In this document: piece after piece, positions 7,147-7,408 of the stretch
Position numbering within the stretch: position 1 is the first letter of the stretch
Layout of the letters: each line of letters starts with the position of its first letter
From: G020354085 sp964629975
GTDB taxonomy: Bacteria; Pseudomonadota; Gammaproteobacteria; Acidiferrobacterales; Sulfurifustaceae
DNA length: 7,408 bases
Assembly (NCBI GenBank): GCA_964629975.1
Contig: CAZVUN010000140.1
Span: 1 to 7,408, forward strand
Direction: 5' to 3'
Notes under the pieces: generated by a model
Seen by the model: only the letters and a program-made list of their open reading frames with translations
Database searches by the model: none
What the model was told of the DNA's origin: nothing
Translations under genes and position numbers: made by a program

Positions 7147-7408
7147 GCGCAGCGCGCAGCCCGCGCATGCCCGTCTCGGCGTGCTCGTGACCCTGTCGCT
7201 CGCCTTGCATGCCGCACTGCTGCTGCCGTGGCCGGTCCAACGCGCGCCGCACTGGCTGCACGCCGCGCCCCTGCCCGGTTCCCTCGACGTGCAGCTTGCC
7301 GACACCACGCCGGCGCACGCGCGGGGGGCGGAGTCCCGGCCACGCGGCGACGCACCCCGCCCGGCGCGGCCGGCCCCAGCGGCCACGCCACAGTCAAGGG
7401 CATCGCCC
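7121..7408 (+). CDS. tonB: TonB-type energy transducer, N-terminal fragment (partial at right edge)
   Basis: Ninety-six codons are open from ATG 7121 to the window end; a second in-frame ATG at 7130 is equally possible. TonB links the inner-membrane proton gradient (through ExbB-ExbD) to outer-membrane receptors. Seen: a basic cytoplasmic start (RRR at 8-10), a single hydrophobic anchor LGVLVTLSLALHAALLLPW (about 19-37), and then an Ala/Pro/Arg-rich periplasmic stretch (DAPRPARPAPAATP near 76-89). Within the anchor Ser26 and His30 form SxxxH, the motif conserved in TonB anchors (Ser16 and His20 in E. coli). The start overlaps the end of btuB by 17-26 bases in another frame and has no clear ribosome binding site, so coupled translation is likely. 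The C-terminal receptor-binding domain is outside the window, so the family call rests on anchor, composition and context. Confidence 0.75.
   Translation, partial: MWRMPLPRRRSAQPAHARLGVLVTLSLALHAALLLPWPVQRAPHWLHAAPLPGSLDVQLADTTPAHARGAESRPRGDAPRPARPAPAATPQSRASP

Overview
The window is a G+C-rich proteobacterial fragment with dense coding, short intergenic gaps and strong third-position GC bias. RppH, an HAD-IB phosphatase beside rppH, a PAS-GGDEF-EAL protein and a cobalamin-riboswitch-controlled btuB all point to Gammaproteobacteria, or less likely Betaproteobacteria. The exact lineage cannot be fixed from sequence alone. Ten Ns next to a 41-base C homopolymer (503-553) show that this is a draft, probably metagenomic, assembly.

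Left part (1-1912, minus strand): a two-gene unit, rppH (RNA pyrophosphohydrolase) followed by the N-terminal half of an RND-type membrane transporter that runs off the left edge. The two genes overlap by eight bases (ATGGCTGA). The RND protein aligns with the porter domain and first transmembrane helices of AcrB-like pumps, but it lacks the paired TM4 aspartates that normally relay protons. The N/C block sits inside this gene.

Middle part (1892-4923, plus strand): divergent from rppH is an HAD-IB phosphatase (candidate histidinol-phosphate phosphatase). Next is a soluble PAS-GGDEF-EAL cyclic-di-GMP enzyme behind an extended -10 promoter, then a 57-residue Ala/Pro-rich lipoprotein closed by a strong intrinsic terminator.

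Right part (4924-7408, plus strand): a vitamin B12 uptake module. A sigma70-type promoter (TTGACA, 17-bp spacer, TACCAT) lies between the arms of an 11-bp perfect inverted repeat. It drives a complete cobalamin riboswitch, then btuB (outer-membrane B12 receptor), then an overlapping gene for the N-terminus of a TonB-type energy transducer that runs off the right edge. Riboswitch, receptor and dedicated energiser would form one B12-repressed transcription unit.

No wholly new system is evident. The points most worth a second look are the RND-like protein without the usual proton-relay residues, the inverted repeat around the btuB promoter, a hairpin that competes with riboswitch P1, and the btuB/tonB overlap that coincides with an unusual BtuB C-terminal tail.
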